A stretch of DNA of 64,000 nt from Limimaricola hongkongensis DSM 17492 (GCF_000600975.2 NZ_KK088649.1:16149-80148), one strand, 5' to 3'. Numbered from the stretch's first letter, positions 8,276 through 18,212 are shown. Notes: generated by a model not told the origin, from the sequence alone. Made by a program: numbers and translations.

Positions 8276-8602
8276 ATGCGCAAACGCCCCGATTTCCTGC
8301 GCGCCGCACGGGCGCTGCGGCAGGGCACGACCGGATTCCATCTTCAGGGCAACCCGCGCGATGACGGCTCGGACGCCGTGCGCGTCGGCTTCACCTGTTC
8401 GAAGAAGGTCGGCAACGCCGTGGCCCGCAACCGCGCCAAGCGTCGCCTGCGCGAGGTCGCGCGCAAGGTGCTGCCCGAACGGGGCCGCGCCGGCTGGGAT
8501 TACGTGCTGATCGGTCGGGCCGAGGTCACGGCCACGCATGACATCGAACAGATGGCGCGCGACCTGGAATGGGCGCTGGGCCGCGTCCACAGACAGGCGT
8601 GA
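8276..8602 (+). CDS. rnpA: Ribonuclease P protein component
   Basis: A 108-aa basic protein from the chosen ATG (MRKRPDFLRAARALRQG). The RNase P signature NAVARNRAKRRLREVAR is near the middle and the helix EQMARDLEWALGRV is at the end. It assists the RNase P ribozyme in processing tRNA 5' ends. The frame is open further upstream with GTG candidates at 8201, 8222 and 8267; family members often have 10-20 residues before the conserved RxDFL motif, so one of these may be the true start. The stop overlaps the yidD GTG by 4 bp. Confidence 0.93.
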   Translation: MRKRPDFLRAARALRQGTTGFHLQGNPRDDGSDAVRVGFTCSKKVGNAVARNRAKRRLREVARKVLPERGRAGWDYVLIGRAEVTATHDIEQMARDLEWALGRVHRQA

Positions 8603-8820
8603 GCCCGCTCGCGCGGATCGTCGCCCTGCCGGTGCGCGCCTACCGGCTCACCTTCTCGCCCATGGTCGGCCATGGCTGCCGGTTTCACCCGACCTGCTCG
8701 GCCTATGCGCTCGAGGCGCTGGAAAAACACGGCGGGCTCAGGGGCGGCTGGCTGATCCTGCGCCGCCTCGCGCGCTGCCACCCATGGGGCGGCAGCGGCA
8801 TCGACAACGTCCCCGATTGA
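8599..8820 (+). CDS. yidD: Membrane protein insertion efficiency factor YidD
   Basis: A 73-aa protein from GTG 8599-8601, which overlaps the rnpA stop in a GTGA. It contains the YidD hallmark: a short amphipathic start, then RLTFSPMVGHGCRFHPTCSAYALEAL and a C-terminal HPWGGSGIDNVP. The three conserved cysteines are all present (GCRFHPTCS and RCHPWG). YidD assists YidC-dependent insertion of inner-membrane proteins. In most bacteria yidC follows at once; here it lies 3.3 kb downstream. Confidence 0.95.
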   Translation: MSPLARIVALPVRAYRLTFSPMVGHGCRFHPTCSAYALEALEKHGGLRGGWLILRRLARCHPWGGSGIDNVPD

Positions 8821-9336
8821 TCACTGCTCCAGCTCGATGACGCCGCAGGCGATACGCGCGCCCGCCTCGGCCTCGGACTGGTAGGTGTCGGGATTCATGT
8901 GGATGATGATCGCCGAGCCGTCATCGTCGAACAGCGTGTTCTCGGCGTCGGGCTGCATCGAGACCCGGTCGGTGAACATGTCGGCATTCACCTCCAGCTC
9001 GGCATCCGCATAGATGTTGGGCATGTCGCCCGCATGCGGACCGGCCTCGTTGAGAAAGCCGTGCCCGGCCCCGTCGGGATTGTAATGCCCGCCAGCGGCC
9101 TCGAAATCCGGGGCGCAGGCGCCGGTCTCGTGGATGTGGAAGCTGTGCCCGCCCTCCGGCAGGTTGGTGATGCCAAGCGTCAGCAGCACGCCGTTCGGGG
9201 TTTCGGTCATCGCCACGGTCCCCATCGGGGCCCCGTCCACGCCGACCATGTTGGCCACCGCGTCCTGCGCCGTGGCCGCCCCCGGCAACGCCAGCAGCGC
9301 CGCGCAGGTCGAAAATGCCTTCATCGGAAACGTCAT
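8821..9336 (-). CDS. sodC: Periplasmic Cu/Zn superoxide dismutase
   Basis: A 171-aa precursor. The signal peptide (about 1-23, ending GAATAQ) targets it to the periplasm, where it disproportionates superoxide. The metal ligands are visible: His67 and His69 in SFHIHE, bridging His84 in GGHYNP, His92, His101 and Asp104 in HAGD, and His146 in IIIHMNPD. The structural disulfide pair (Cys74, Cys164) and the active-site arginine (Arg161 in GARIACGVI) are also present. ATG 9336 is chosen because GGGAGA lies 8 bp upstream. Its stop abuts the yidD stop, with no terminator visible between the convergent genes. Confidence 0.95.
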   Translation of the reverse strand: MTFPMKAFSTCAALLALPGAATAQDAVANMVGVDGAPMGTVAMTETPNGVLLTLGITNLPEGGHSFHIHETGACAPDFEAAGGHYNPDGAGHGFLNEAGPHAGDMPNIYADAELEVNADMFTDRVSMQPDAENTLFDDDGSAIIIHMNPDTYQSEAEAGARIACGVIELEQ

Positions 9337-9488
9337 GCGGTCTCTCCCTTGCCGATCCGGCGGCCCGTGCCGCCTGTCGGGGCCAACAGGTTCGGGCCAA
9401 AAGGCGTTCCCTCGCCCCGGGCCGGTGCGACCTTTCCTCGCGCGCGCGCCCGTGGCATATCCGCGCCGATCCAGCGAAAGGTCCGGCC

Positions 9489-10337
9489 ATGCTCGACGAC
9501 GCCCAAGACGCCCAAGACGACATCCACCCGCTCTTTGCCGGGGCGCCCAAGACGACCGAGTTCCGCAAGCTGCGCAAGCGGATCATCCGCGACACCCGCG
9601 AGGCGATCGAGAAATACGGCATGGTCGAGCGCGGCGCGCGCTGGCTGGTCTGCCTGTCGGGCGGCAAGGACAGCTACACGCTTCTGGCCGCGCTGACCGA
9701 ACTGCAATGGCGCGGTCTCTTGCCGGTGGAGATCCTCGCCTGCAACCTCGACCAGGGCCAGCCGGGCTTTCCGGCGACCGTGCTGCCCGAGTTTCTCGAA
9801 CGCATGAAGGTGCCGCACCGGATCGAGTATCAGGACACCTATTCCATCGTCATGGACAAGGTGCCGCAGGGCCGGACCATGTGCGCGCTGTGCTCGCGGC
9901 TGCGCCGCGCCAATCTCTACCGCGTCGCGCGCGAGGAGGGCTGCTCGGCGGTGGTGCTGGGCCATCACCGCGACGACATGCTGGAAACCTTCTTTCTCAA
10001 CCTGTTCCACGGCGGCAAGATCGCGACCATGCCGCCCAAGCTGGTCAATGACGAAGGCGACCTGTTCCTCTACCGCCCGCTCGCCCACGTGGCCGAGGCC
10101 GATTGCGAGAAATTCGCGAACGCGATGAACTATCCGATCATTCCCTGCGACCTCTGCGGCAGCCAGGACGGGCTGCAACGCCAGCAGATCAAGCAGATGA
10201 TCGACCAGTGGGAAAGAAACGCGCCGGGGCGGCGGCAGAAGATGTTCGTCGCGCTGAGCCAGGTCCGGCCAAGCCACATGCTCGACCCGGCGCTGTTCGA
10301 TTTTGCCGGGCTCGGCTTGGGCGCAGGCGGCGACTGA
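9489..10337 (+). CDS. ttcA: tRNA 2-thiocytidine(32) synthetase TtcA
   Basis: A 282-aa PP-loop ATPase that thiolates C32 of certain tRNAs. The PP-loop SGGKDS is at 57-62. The CxxC pair MCALC (Cys132, Cys135) and a later CDLCGSQ supply the cysteines of the [4Fe-4S] site. [17 protein letters not shown] is the family helix, and the [10 protein letters not shown]-terminal motif is present. ATG 9489 follows GAAAGG. The gene sits between sodC and the c-di-GMP gene, with no sign of an operon on either side. Confidence 0.95.
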   Translation: MLDDAQDAQDDIHPLFAGAPKTTEFRKLRKRIIRDTREAIEKYGMVERGARWLVCLSGGKDSYTLLAALTELQWRGLLPVEILACNLDQGQPGFPATVLPEFLERMKVPHRIEYQDTYSIVMDKVPQGRTMCALCSRLRRANLYRVAREEGCSAVVLGHHRDDMLETFFLNLFHGGKIATMPPKLVNDEGDLFLYRPLAHVAEADCEKFANAMNYPIIPCDLCGSQDGLQRQQIKQMIDQWERNAPGRRQKMFVALSQVRPSHMLDPALFDFAGLGLGAGGD

Positions 10338-10442
10338 GGCAATTCTAACGATTTGCCGCCCGTCCGTTAACGCCCCGATCAGATCGTCTTTCTAGCCTGT
10401 GGATCGAGGTTGGGCGCGGCTGCGCGCCCCGCCACCCGCGGG

Positions 10443-10685
10443 ATGGATGCACTGATGCGCAGCACGGCTCGAAACCTTCCACTGCACGATCGCGGCCCGG
10501 CGCGCGCCTGGCTCGGGCAGCTGGCCCGATCCACCGGCCCCGCTCTCGCGCCGATGCTGCTTCTCGGTGCGCTCATCCTCGGGGGCGCTCTTGGCATGGC
10601 GCTGGTGGTCGCCGCGCTGCCGCTCACGGTGGCCAGCGCGGTGGGCCGGCCGATCCTGTCGCGCGGCGGGCCGCGCGATCGCTGA
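10443..10685 (+). pseudogene. Frameshifted N-terminal membrane segment of the GGDEF-EAL protein
   Basis: An 80-aa fragment that starts MDALMRSTARNLPL and contains one or two hydrophobic helices (LAPMLLLGALILGG, then LVVAALPLTVASAVG). It ends ILSRGGPRDR at a TGA (10683-10685). In the -1 frame the next residues read SLTGLGDRASLTMALD, the normal beginning of a GGDEF domain. Inserting one base just before the TGA gives RDRLTGLGDRASL, so this looks like a membrane anchor cut off by a single-base deletion. A second possible start is ATG 10455. Confidence 0.7.
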
Positions 10686-10708
10686 CCGGGCTGGGCGACC
10701 GGGCCTCG

Positions 10709-11980
10709 TTGACCATGGCGCTCGACCGGATGCTGCATCGCACGGCCGGGGGCCGGAGCGTGGCGGCGATGGCGATCGAGATCGACGCCTTCAAGCAGCT
10801 CGAACAGCGCCACGACCGCGCCGCGGTCGAACAGGTGCTGCGCATCGTGGGCGAACGGCTTCAGGACGGGCTGCGCGGGGATGACGCGCTGTCGCGGCTC
10901 GACGGCCCCTGCTTTGGCATCGCCCTCGTCTCGGACCACAAGCTGGATCTCGACAGCGTGATCCAGCTGGGCCAGCGGCTGCAACAGGCGGTCTCGGACC
11001 CGATCGAGATCGGCGAGGCGCAGGTCTATGCAACCGTTTCGGTCGGTTTCGCGCTGGCGCTGCGCCTGCAGCAGCCCGGCGGCACCGAATTGCTGCAGGC
11101 GGCGACGCTGGCGCTGATCGAGGCGCAGCGCCGCGGCGCGGCCACGATCCGCAGCTACTCCCGGGCCATGCAGCACCGCATCAGCACCCGCAACAACCTG
11201 TGCGACGAAATTTCGGCGGCGCTCGATCGCGGCGACCTCACCGCCTATTACCAGCCGCAGGTGTCGATCCGCGACGGCCGCATCACCGGGGTCGAGGCGC
11301 TGGCCCGCTGGCACCACCCCGACCGCGGCCTGATTCCGCCCGCCGAATTCCTGCCGGTGATCGAACAGGCCGGGCTGATGGGGCGCCTGGGCGAAATCAT
11401 GGTGCAGGACGGGCTCAACGCGCTGCGCCTGTGGGATGCGGCGGGGCTGAGCGTGCCGCAGGTCGCGGTCAATTTCTCGCAAAGCGAGCTGGCCGACCCC
11501 AAACTCATCGACCGTCTCGCCTGGGAGCTCGACCGCTTCGACCTCTCCCCCGACCGGCTGGTGATCGAGGTGCTGGAAACGGTGGTGGCGCATCGCCTCG
11601 AGGACGTGGTGGTGCGCAACCTGTCGGGTCTCGCCGGGCTGGGCTGCCGGCTCGATCTCGACGATTTCGGCACCGGCCACGCCGCGATCACCTCGATCCG
11701 GCGGTTTTCGATCCAGCGCATCAAGATCGACCGCTCCTTCGTCAGCCGGATCGACACCGATCCCGAGCAACAGAAGATGGTCTCGGCCATCCTGACCATG
11801 GCCGACCGGCTCGGAATCGAAACCCTGGCGGAAGGGGTCGAAACCCAAGCCGAGCGCGAGATGCTGGCCAGGCTCGGCTGCGGCCATGTGCAGGGTTTCG
11901 GCATCGCCCGCCCGATGCCGCGCCCCGAAACCGAAGCCTGGCTTCGCAGCTTCGAGGCGCAGCCGCGCCGGGCCGTTTGA
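10709..11980 (+). CDS. GGDEF-EAL protein (degenerate GGDEF, intact EAL phosphodiesterase)
   Basis: A 423-aa frame from TTG 10709. Residues about 1-155 are a GGDEF-type domain whose active motif is lost: LDGPCFGIAL replaces the GGDEF stretch, so cyclase activity is not expected. Residues about 165-415 are an EAL domain with all catalytic signatures: EALARW (196-201), NFSQSE, IEVLET, DDFGTG (318-323), KIDRSF, EGVET and the closing GFGIARPMP. It should hydrolyse c-di-GMP. The membrane anchor is encoded in another frame just upstream and is separated by an apparent one-base deletion. The protein may therefore be soluble, translated poorly from an internal start, or absent. A sequencing error is possible. 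Confidence 0.85.
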   Translation: MTMALDRMLHRTAGGRSVAAMAIEIDAFKQLEQRHDRAAVEQVLRIVGERLQDGLRGDDALSRLDGPCFGIALVSDHKLDLDSVIQLGQRLQQAVSDPIEIGEAQVYATVSVGFALALRLQQPGGTELLQAATLALIEAQRRGAATIRSYSRAMQHRISTRNNLCDEISAALDRGDLTAYYQPQVSIRDGRITGVEALARWHHPDRGLIPPAEFLPVIEQAGLMGRLGEIMVQDGLNALRLWDAAGLSVPQVAVNFSQSELADPKLIDRLAWELDRFDLSPDRLVIEVLETVVAHRLEDVVVRNLSGLAGLGCRLDLDDFGTGHAAITSIRRFSIQRIKIDRSFVSRIDTDPEQQKMVSAILTMADRLGIETLAEGVETQAEREMLARLGCGHVQGFGIARPMPRPETEAWLRSFEAQPRRAV

Positions 11981-12116
11981 CGCCGCTTTCGGCCCCATGG
12001 CACCCGGCGCGCCCCGCCGCGGCACCCCGCCGCCGAAGGCAAAAGAGCTTGACCTTCGGACCACCGCCCTGTTGAACCGCCACTGACCTTTTCCCGGCGA
12101 TCCGAGGCGGCTTTTC

Positions 12117-13958
12117 ATGGACGATCAGAACAAGAACCTGGTCCTGGCGACGGTGCTCAGCCTGGTGGTGATCCTGGGCTGGTTCCTCATCTTCCCGCCA
12201 GAGGAGCAGGCCCCCTCGCACGAGGCAGACGCGGTTTCCAGCGCACCGGCCGGGGATCTCACCCCCGGCGCGACCGGCGACACCGCGACTGGCGGCAGCA
12301 CCGCACAGGCCGCAGCCGCGGCGCAGGACGCGCCGCGCGTCACCGTCGAAACGCCGAGCCTGACCGGTTCGCTGTCGCTGCTCGGGGGCCGGATCGACGA
12401 TCTGTCGCTGACCGGATACCAGGAGACGCTCGACCCCGAGAGCCCGCTGGTGCGGCTGCTCTCCCCGGTCGGCAGCGAGACGCCCTATTACGCCGTCTGG
12501 GGCTGGGCCCCGGTGGGCGGCACCACCACCGCCCTGCCCGGCCCGGACACGCTGTGGACGCTGGAGGACGGCGACACGCTGACCCCCGACACCCCGGTGA
12601 CGCTGGCATGGGACAACGGCGACGGCCTGATCTTCCGCCGCACCGTCTCGGTCGACGAAAAATTCATGTTCGACATCGAGCAGACCGTCGAAAACACCAC
12701 CGACACGCCCGTCACCCTCGCCCCCTACGGCTTTGTCGCCCGCCATGGCGAGCCCGACACGCAGGGCTTCTTCATCCTGCACGAGGGCGTGGTGCGGATG
12801 ACCGACGGCACGCTCGAAGAGATCGACTACGACGACATGCCCGATCTCGAACCCGATGCGCGCGGCGCGGGCCGGGTCGACGTGGCCGAGGTCACCGAGA
12901 ACGGCTGGACCGGTTTCACCGACAAGTACTGGATGACCACGCTCATCCCCGAGCCGGCCACCTCGTTCCGCTCGGTGGTGCGCTATTCCGACCGCTCCGA
13001 GATCTACCAGACCGACGCCGTGCTGCCCGCGATCGAGGTGGCCCCCGGCGCGACCGCGACCTCCGACACCCGCCTGTTCGCGGGCGCCAAGGAATGGGAG
13101 GCGATCCAGGGCTACCAGAACGAAGGCGGCATCGCGGGCTTCGTCGACAGCATCGACTGGGGCTGGTTCTTCTTCCTGACCAAGCCGATCTTCATCCTGC
13201 TGCACTTCCTCAACGGGGTGATCGGCAACATGGGCTGGGCGATCGTGGCGCTGACGCTGATCCTCAAGGCGATCGTGTTCCCGCTGGCCTACCGCTCCTA
13301 TGTCTCGATGGCCAAGATGAAGGAGCTGCAGCCCGAGATGGAGGCGCTCAAGGAGCGCGCCGGCGACGACCGCCAGGAGCTGCAAAAGGGCATGATGAAG
13401 CTCTACAAGGACAACAAGGTGAACCCGGCTTCGGGCTGCCTGCCGATCCTGCTGCAGATCCCGATCTTCTTCTCGCTCTACAAGGTGATCTTCGTCACCA
13501 TCGAGCTGCGTCACGCCGAATGGTTCGGCTGGATCCGCGACCTGTCGGCCCCCGACCCGTCCTCGATCCTCAACCTGTTCGGCCTGCTGCCCTTCGCCGC
13601 CCCCGAGCCGTCGAGCCTGCTCGCGATCATCTCGCTGGGCGTGCTGCCGATCCTGCTGGGCATCTCGATGTGGCTGCAGCAGAAGCTGAACCCCGCCCCC
13701 ACCGACCCGACCCAGAAGATGGTCTTCGCGTGGATGCCGTGGGTCTTCATGTTCATGCTGGGCAACTTCGCCAGCGGTCTCGTGCTCTACTGGATCACCA
13801 ACAACACCGTGACCTTCATCCAGCAATACGCCATCATGCGCAGCCACGGCGCCAAGCCGGACGTGTTCGGCAACATCAAGTCGGGCTTCAAGCGCAAGAA
13901 GGTCGCCGAGGCGAAGGCCGCCAAGGCCGCCAACACGCCCGGAAAGCCGAAGAAATGA
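12117..13958 (+). CDS. yidC: Membrane protein insertase YidC/Oxa1
   Basis: A 613-aa insertase of the Gram-negative type. The N-terminal signal anchor (LVLATVLSLVVILGWFLIF, about 8-26) is followed by an Ala/Thr-rich linker and a large periplasmic beta domain (about 70-330). The conserved core membrane domain (about 345-590) includes GCLPILLQIPIFFSLYKV, and a basic tail is rich in Lys and Ala. YidC inserts and folds inner-membrane proteins alone or with Sec. The stop overlaps the ysxC start (ATGA). Confidence 0.98.
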   Translation: MDDQNKNLVLATVLSLVVILGWFLIFPPEEQAPSHEADAVSSAPAGDLTPGATGDTATGGSTAQAAAAAQDAPRVTVETPSLTGSLSLLGGRIDDLSLTGYQETLDPESPLVRLLSPVGSETPYYAVWGWAPVGGTTTALPGPDTLWTLEDGDTLTPDTPVTLAWDNGDGLIFRRTVSVDEKFMFDIEQTVENTTDTPVTLAPYGFVARHGEPDTQGFFILHEGVVRMTDGTLEEIDYDDMPDLEPDARGAGRVDVAEVTENGWTGFTDKYWMTTLIPEPATSFRSVVRYSDRSEIYQTDAVLPAIEVAPGATATSDTRLFAGAKEWEAIQGYQNEGGIAGFVDSIDWGWFFFLTKPIFILLHFLNGVIGNMGWAIVALTLILKAIVFPLAYRSYVSMAKMKELQPEMEALKERAGDDRQELQKGMMKLYKDNKVNPASGCLPILLQIPIFFSLYKVIFVTIELRHAEWFGWIRDLSAPDPSSILNLFGLLPFAAPEPSSLLAIISLGVLPILLGISMWLQQKLNPAPTDPTQKMVFAWMPWVFMFMLGNFASGLVLYWITNNTVTFIQQYAIMRSHGAKPDVFGNIKSGFKRKKVAEAKAAKAANTPGKPKK

Positions 13959-14614
13959 GCGCCATGCAGATGAGCTTTCCCGAGGCCGCCCCGCCGGAGC
14001 CTTCCGAGGCCGAGGCGGGGCGGCTTCTGTTCGCCGGCGAGGTCGAGTTTCTCAAGGGCGTGGTCGCCATGTCCGGCCTGCCGCCCGCCGACCGGCTGGA
14101 GGTCTGCTTCGCGGGCCGCTCCAACGTGGGCAAGTCGTCGCTGATCAACGCGCTGACGGGCCGAAAGGCCATCGCGCGCGCCTCGAACACGCCGGGCCGG
14201 ACGCAGGAGATCAACTTCTTCACCGCCGCCGACAGCCATTACATCGTCGACCTGCCGGGCTATGGCTTTGCCAACGCGCCCGTCGCCGTGGTCGAGAAAT
14301 GGCAGCGGCTGCTGAAGCAGTATCTCTCGGGCCGCCCGACCCTGCGCCGCGCCTTCGTTCTGATCGACGCGCGCCACGGCGCCAAGAAGGTCGACGAGGA
14401 GATCATGGCCCTGCTCGACCGCGCGGCGGTGCCGTTCCAGGTCGTGATGACCAAGATCGACAAGGTGAAGAAAAGCGAGCTGGACCAGAGCCTCGGCCTG
14501 ACCCGCGCCGCGCTGGCCAAGCACCCCGCCGCCTATCCCGAGCTGGTCTTGACCAGCTCCGAGAAGGGCGATGGGATCGAAACGCTTCGTGCCATCGTCG
14601 CGGGGCTGTCCTGA
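13955..14614 (+). CDS. ysxC: Ribosome biogenesis GTP-binding protein YsxC/EngB
   Basis: A 219-aa GTPase of the TrmE-Era-EngA-EngB family that acts in large-subunit assembly. It has G1 GRSNVGKSS, switch I region NTPGRTQ, G3 DLPGYGF and G4 TKID. The ATG overlaps the yidC stop by 4 bp. Co-occurrence of yidC, ysxC and argB on one strand fits a translationally coupled operon. Confidence 0.96.
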   Translation: MSAMQMSFPEAAPPEPSEAEAGRLLFAGEVEFLKGVVAMSGLPPADRLEVCFAGRSNVGKSSLINALTGRKAIARASNTPGRTQEINFFTAADSHYIVDLPGYGFANAPVAVVEKWQRLLKQYLSGRPTLRRAFVLIDARHGAKKVDEEIMALLDRAAVPFQVVMTKIDKVKKSELDQSLGLTRAALAKHPAAYPELVLTSSEKGDGIETLRAIVAGLS

Positions 14615-14635
14615 CGCATTGAACAGGGGCCTCTG

Positions 14636-15532
14636 ATGAGGACGCAGACCATGGACCGAGACTGGATCGCCACCGCCAAGACCCTCTCCGAGGCCCTGCC
14701 CTACCTGCAGCGCTATTCCGGCGCGGTCGTGGTGGTGAAATTCGGCGGCAACGCCATGGGCGACGCCGCGGCGATGGCCGAGTTCGCCCGCGACATCGTG
14801 CTGATGCGGCAGGTCGGGGTGAACCCGGTCGTGGTGCATGGCGGCGGGCCGATGATCAACGAGATGCTCGGCAAGCTCGGCATCGAATCGCGCTTCGTGC
14901 GCGGCAAGCGCGTCACCGACCAGGCCACCGTCGAGGTGGTCGAAATGGTGCTGACCGGCCTCGTCAACAAGCGCATCGTGCAGGCGATCATGGATGAGGG
15001 CGGCCGCGCCGTCGGGCTGTCGGGCAAGGATGACGACCTGATGGTGGCCGAGGCCGACGACCCCGAGCTGGGCTTCGTGGGTCGCCCGGTGGAGATGAAC
15101 GTGCAGGTGCTGCGCGACCTGTTCGAGGCGGGCATCATCCCCGTCGTCGCCCCGGTCGCCACCGGCATGGACCCCAACGAGACCTTCAACGTCAACGGCG
15201 ACACCGCCGCCGGCGCGATCGCGGGCGCGCTGCAGGCCGACCGCCTGCTGCTTTTGACCGACGTCTCCGGCGTCAAGGACGCCTCCGGCGAGGTGGTCAC
15301 GCAGCTTTCGCCCGAACAGGTCCGCCAGATGACCGCCGACGGCATCATCGCCGGTGGCATGATCCCCAAGACCGAAACCGCGCTCGCCGCGCTGGACGAG
15401 GGCGTGCGCGCGGTGGTGATCCTCGACGGGCGGCTGCCCAATGCCGCGCTTCTGGAATTGTTCACCGAACATGGCGCGGGCTCGATCATCCGCTCGACCG
15501 AGAGCAGCATGAAGCCGCGCGGCGCGGCATGA
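14636..15532 (+). CDS. argB: Acetylglutamate kinase
   Basis: A 298-aa amino-acid kinase for the second step of arginine synthesis, phosphorylating N-acetylglutamate. It has the N-terminal KFGGNAM loop, [12 protein letters not shown] and the [16 protein letters not shown] substrate/nucleotide motif. Two starts are plausible, ATG 14636 (AGGGG upstream) and ATG 14651 (GAGGACG upstream); I keep the longer one. Its stop overlaps the next start by 4 bp. Confidence 0.96.
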   Translation: MRTQTMDRDWIATAKTLSEALPYLQRYSGAVVVVKFGGNAMGDAAAMAEFARDIVLMRQVGVNPVVVHGGGPMINEMLGKLGIESRFVRGKRVTDQATVEVVEMVLTGLVNKRIVQAIMDEGGRAVGLSGKDDDLMVAEADDPELGFVGRPVEMNVQVLRDLFEAGIIPVVAPVATGMDPNETFNVNGDTAAGAIAGALQADRLLLLTDVSGVKDASGEVVTQLSPEQVRQMTADGIIAGGMIPKTETALAALDEGVRAVVILDGRLPNAALLELFTEHGAGSIIRSTESSMKPRGAA

Positions 15533-16023
15533 GCCTCAAGCTCGTCCTGATCCGGCACGCCAAGTCCGACTGGGGCGATTCGGGTCAGCGCGACCATGCC
15601 CGCCCGCTGGCCGCGCGCGGCCGCCGCGACGCGCCGCGCATGGCCGCCTGGCTGGCCGAGGGCGGCCATGTGCCCGAACTGGTGCTGTGCTCGGACGCCA
15701 CCCGCACGCGCGAGACGATCGACCTGATGCAGGCCGCATGGCCGACCCCGCCCGCGATCCGCCACGAGCCCATGCTCTACGCCGCCCCGCCGCGCCAGCT
15801 TCGGCAGGCGCTGCACGGCGCCGACGCCCGCAGCGTCGCGCTGGTCGCGCACAACCCCGGCATCGGCCGCCTCGCCGCCGAGCTGGCCGAGAGCGCCCCG
15901 GCGCATCCGCGCTTTCACGACTACCCGACCTGCGCCGTCACGGTGCTGGAATTCGATGCAAGGGACTGGTCGGCCATCGGCAAGGGCCGCGTCGCGGGCT
16001 TCGCCATCCCCGCCGATCTCTGA
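15529..16023 (+). CDS. SixA-like histidine phosphatase
   Basis: A 164-aa protein of the histidine phosphatase superfamily. It opens with [12 protein letters not shown], in which His10 is the expected phospho-accepting residue of the RHG-type motif, here RHA. The second catalytic histidine lies in LVAHNPGIG. The size and the RHAKSxW signature match the SixA branch, which removes phosphate from histidine-phosphotransfer domains in E. coli. The partner here is unknown; the orphan histidine kinase at 4223-5620 and a phosphotransferase system elsewhere are both possible. It is coupled to argB through an ATGA overlap. Confidence 0.85.
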   Translation: MSLKLVLIRHAKSDWGDSGQRDHARPLAARGRRDAPRMAAWLAEGGHVPELVLCSDATRTRETIDLMQAAWPTPPAIRHEPMLYAAPPRQLRQALHGADARSVALVAHNPGIGRLAAELAESAPAHPRFHDYPTCAVTVLEFDARDWSAIGKGRVAGFAIPADL

Positions 16024-16032
16024 CCGCGAAAA

Positions 16033-16053
16033 GGGGGCCGCTGTCGCGCCCCC
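16033..16053. terminator. Stem-loop after the yidC-argB operon
   Basis: GGGGGC (16033-16038) pairs with GCCCCC (16048-16053). It lies between the convergent SixA-like and aapP genes. The T-run is short (CCTTCCC), so termination strength is uncertain. Confidence 0.45.
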
Positions 16054-16072
16054 CCTTCCCGACCTTGTTCTT

Positions 16073-16081
16073 CAAATACGC
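16073..16081 (-). repeat. Intergenic 3' motif, copy 1 (GCGTATTTG)
   Basis: The minus-strand sequence GCGTATTTGAAGAACAAGG begins 12 bp past the aapP stop. The 9-base core recurs at 24015-24023 just past the rarA stop, again on the coding strand side. I believe short GTATTT-containing tails of this kind recur after genes in Rhodobacteraceae, but that cannot be checked here. Confidence 0.4.
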
Positions 16082-16092
16082 AGGATCCGCGC

Positions 16093-16887
16093 TCAGTGGC
16101 CGAGGATCTGGCTCAGGAACAGCTTGGTCCGGTCGGATTTCGGTGCCTTGAAGAAGGCCTCCGGCTCGTTCTGCTCGACGATCTGGCCCTGGTCCATGAA
16201 GATCACGCGGTTGGCGACCTGCCGCGCAAAGCCCATCTCGTGGGTCACGCAGAGCATGGTCATGCCCTCCTCGGCGAGCTCGATCATCGTGTCGAGCACC
16301 TCCTTGATCATCTCGGGGTCGAGCGCCGAGGTCGGCTCGTCGAACAGCATGATCCGCGGCTTCATGCACAGGCTGCGCGCGATCGCCACGCGCTGCTGCT
16401 GGCCGCCCGAAAGCTGGCCGGGATATTTGTGCGCCTGCTCGGGGATCTTCACCTTTTCGAGGAAATGCATCGCGATCTCCTCGGCCTCGCGCTTGGGCGT
16501 CTTGCGGACCCAGATCGGCGCGAGGGTGCAGTTCTCGAGGATGGTCAGATGCGGAAAGAGGTTGAAGTGCTGAAAGCACATGCCGACCTCGGAGCGGATC
16601 TTGTCGATGTTCTTGAGGTCCGAGGAAAGCTCGGTCCCGTCGACGACGATCCGTCCTGCCTGATGCTCCTCCAGCCGGTTGATGCAGCGGATCAGCGTCG
16701 ATTTGCCCGATCCCGAGGGCCCGCAGATCACGATCCGCTCGCCGCGATAGACGGTAAGATCGATGTCGCGCAGCACGTGGAACGCGCCGTACCACTTGTT
16801 CATGTCAGAGATTTCGATCGCGACCTCGTCGGAGACCTGCATGTGGCTGCGATCGATGGTGCGGGCGGTGGTGGTGTCGGTCATCAC
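16093..16887 (-). CDS. aapP: Amino-acid ABC transporter ATP-binding protein AapP
   Basis: A 264-aa ATPase of the general L-amino-acid importer. It has Walker [11 protein letters not shown]-loop FQHFNLFPH, signature [15 protein letters not shown], Walker [13 protein letters not shown] and switch histidine VTHEMGF. It powers uptake through the two permeases encoded directly upstream (gap 7 bp). The N-terminal 20 residues before the domain are variable; the ATG at 16885 is used, and the next ATG would remove one residue. Confidence 0.95.
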   Translation of the reverse strand: MMTDTTTARTIDRSHMQVSDEVAIEISDMNKWYGAFHVLRDIDLTVYRGERIVICGPSGSGKSTLIRCINRLEEHQAGRIVVDGTELSSDLKNIDKIRSEVGMCFQHFNLFPHLTILENCTLAPIWVRKTPKREAEEIAMHFLEKVKIPEQAHKYPGQLSGGQQQRVAIARSLCMKPRIMLFDEPTSALDPEMIKEVLDTMIELAEEGMTMLCVTHEMGFARQVANRVIFMDQGQIVEQNEPEAFFKAPKSDRTKLFLSQILGH

Positions 16888-16894
16888 ACCCTCC

Positions 16895-18211
16895 TTACTT
16901 GTGGCCGCGCTGGAGCTTTTTCTCCAGGTACAGCGAATAGCGGGACATGCTGAAGCAGCAGATGAAGAACAGCAGGCCGATGAAGACGAAAAGCTCCCAG
17001 TAGATGCCGTTCCACTCGACCGAGGCGCGGATCGCGTTCGACAGGCCGATCGGGTCGAACAGCCCGATGAACACCACCAGCGTCGTGTCCTTGAACAGGC
17101 CGATGAAGGTGTTGACGATGCCGGGGATCGAGATCTTGAGCGCCTGCGGCAGGATGATCAGCCGCATCGCCTTCCAGTAGTCGAGCCCGAGCGCGTCGGC
17201 CGCCTCGTACTGGCCCTTGGGCAGCGCCGCGAGACCGCCGCGCACGACCTCGGCGATATAGGCCGCGGCGAACAGCGTCACCATGATGATGACCCGCAGC
17301 ATCAGGTCGAAATTGGTGCCCGGCGGCAGGAAGTAGTTCAGCAGCAACGAGGCGGTGAACAGCCAGACGATCAGCGGCACGCCGCGGATGATCTCGATGA
17401 AGCCCACGGAGATCTTGTTGATGATGAACAGGTCCGACTGCCGGCCCAGCGCCAAGAGGATGCCCAGCGGCAGCGACAGGATGATGCCCGCGATGCCGAT
17501 GATGAAGGACAGCATGAAGCCGCCGAAATCCTGGCTCGGCACGTATTCGATGGAAAGCGCCACCGCCTGTTCCAGCTCGCGCGCCAGCGGACCGGCGCTG
17601 TAGAGCCAGTAGATGACCGGCAGCAGCGCCGCGACGATCACCGCCACGAGGTTGCCCGCGAGCGGCGCCAGCGCCCGCCACGCGGCCCAGCCCAGCACGA
17701 AGCCCAGGCCGACGGAAACCGGGAACCAGACCGAGCCGCCCCAGAGCAGCCAGAACATGACGAAGGGCGACAGCGCCGTGAACCACAGCGCCCGGCGCGG
17801 CATCTGCGCGAACAGCACCGGCGCGATGGCGGCAAGGAAGATCACCAGCGCCAGCACCGGCCGCCAGTAAAGCTCGCGCGGGTAGAAGCCGAACATCAGC
17901 TGCTGCCAGCGGTCGCCCAGCACCGCCCAGCAGGCGGCGGAGCTGCCCTCGCCCATCGTGGCGTTGCGGATCTCGCGGCATTCGGAGAGCGAGCCCGCGT
18001 TCCAGATGCCGTTGAAGACCCATGGCATGGTGTGCGCCAGCGCCCACCAGATCACGTAGAGCGACACCAGCGTCAGCAGGATGTTGAGCCAGCCCGAGAA
18101 CAGGTTCTCGCGCAGCCAGAGCACGGCGCCGCGATTGCCGGTCGGCGGGGGCGATTGCGGGATCATGCTCTCGCGCACGAAGGAGACGGTCTGTGCGTGC
18201 GTGTCCGACAT
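16895..18211 (-). CDS. aapM: Amino-acid ABC transporter permease AapM
   Basis: A 438-aa permease with about eight membrane segments. The C-terminal half carries the EAA-type coupling loop ([28 protein letters not shown]), typical of polar amino-acid importers. The N-terminal half contains a periplasmic loop with Cys residues ([17 protein letters not shown]) between the first helices, as in AapM/BztC relatives. It pairs with AapQ to form the membrane channel. Only one base separates it from the aapQ stop, so the genes are co-translated. Confidence 0.93.
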   Translation of the reverse strand: MSDTHAQTVSFVRESMIPQSPPPTGNRGAVLWLRENLFSGWLNILLTLVSLYVIWWALAHTMPWVFNGIWNAGSLSECREIRNATMGEGSSAACWAVLGDRWQQLMFGFYPRELYWRPVLALVIFLAAIAPVLFAQMPRRALWFTALSPFVMFWLLWGGSVWFPVSVGLGFVLGWAAWRALAPLAGNLVAVIVAALLPVIYWLYSAGPLARELEQAVALSIEYVPSQDFGGFMLSFIIGIAGIILSLPLGILLALGRQSDLFIINKISVGFIEIIRGVPLIVWLFTASLLLNYFLPPGTNFDLMLRVIIMVTLFAAAYIAEVVRGGLAALPKGQYEAADALGLDYWKAMRLIILPQALKISIPGIVNTFIGLFKDTTLVVFIGLFDPIGLSNAIRASVEWNGIYWELFVFIGLLFFICCFSMSRYSLYLEKKLQRGHK

Positions 18212-18212
18212 C

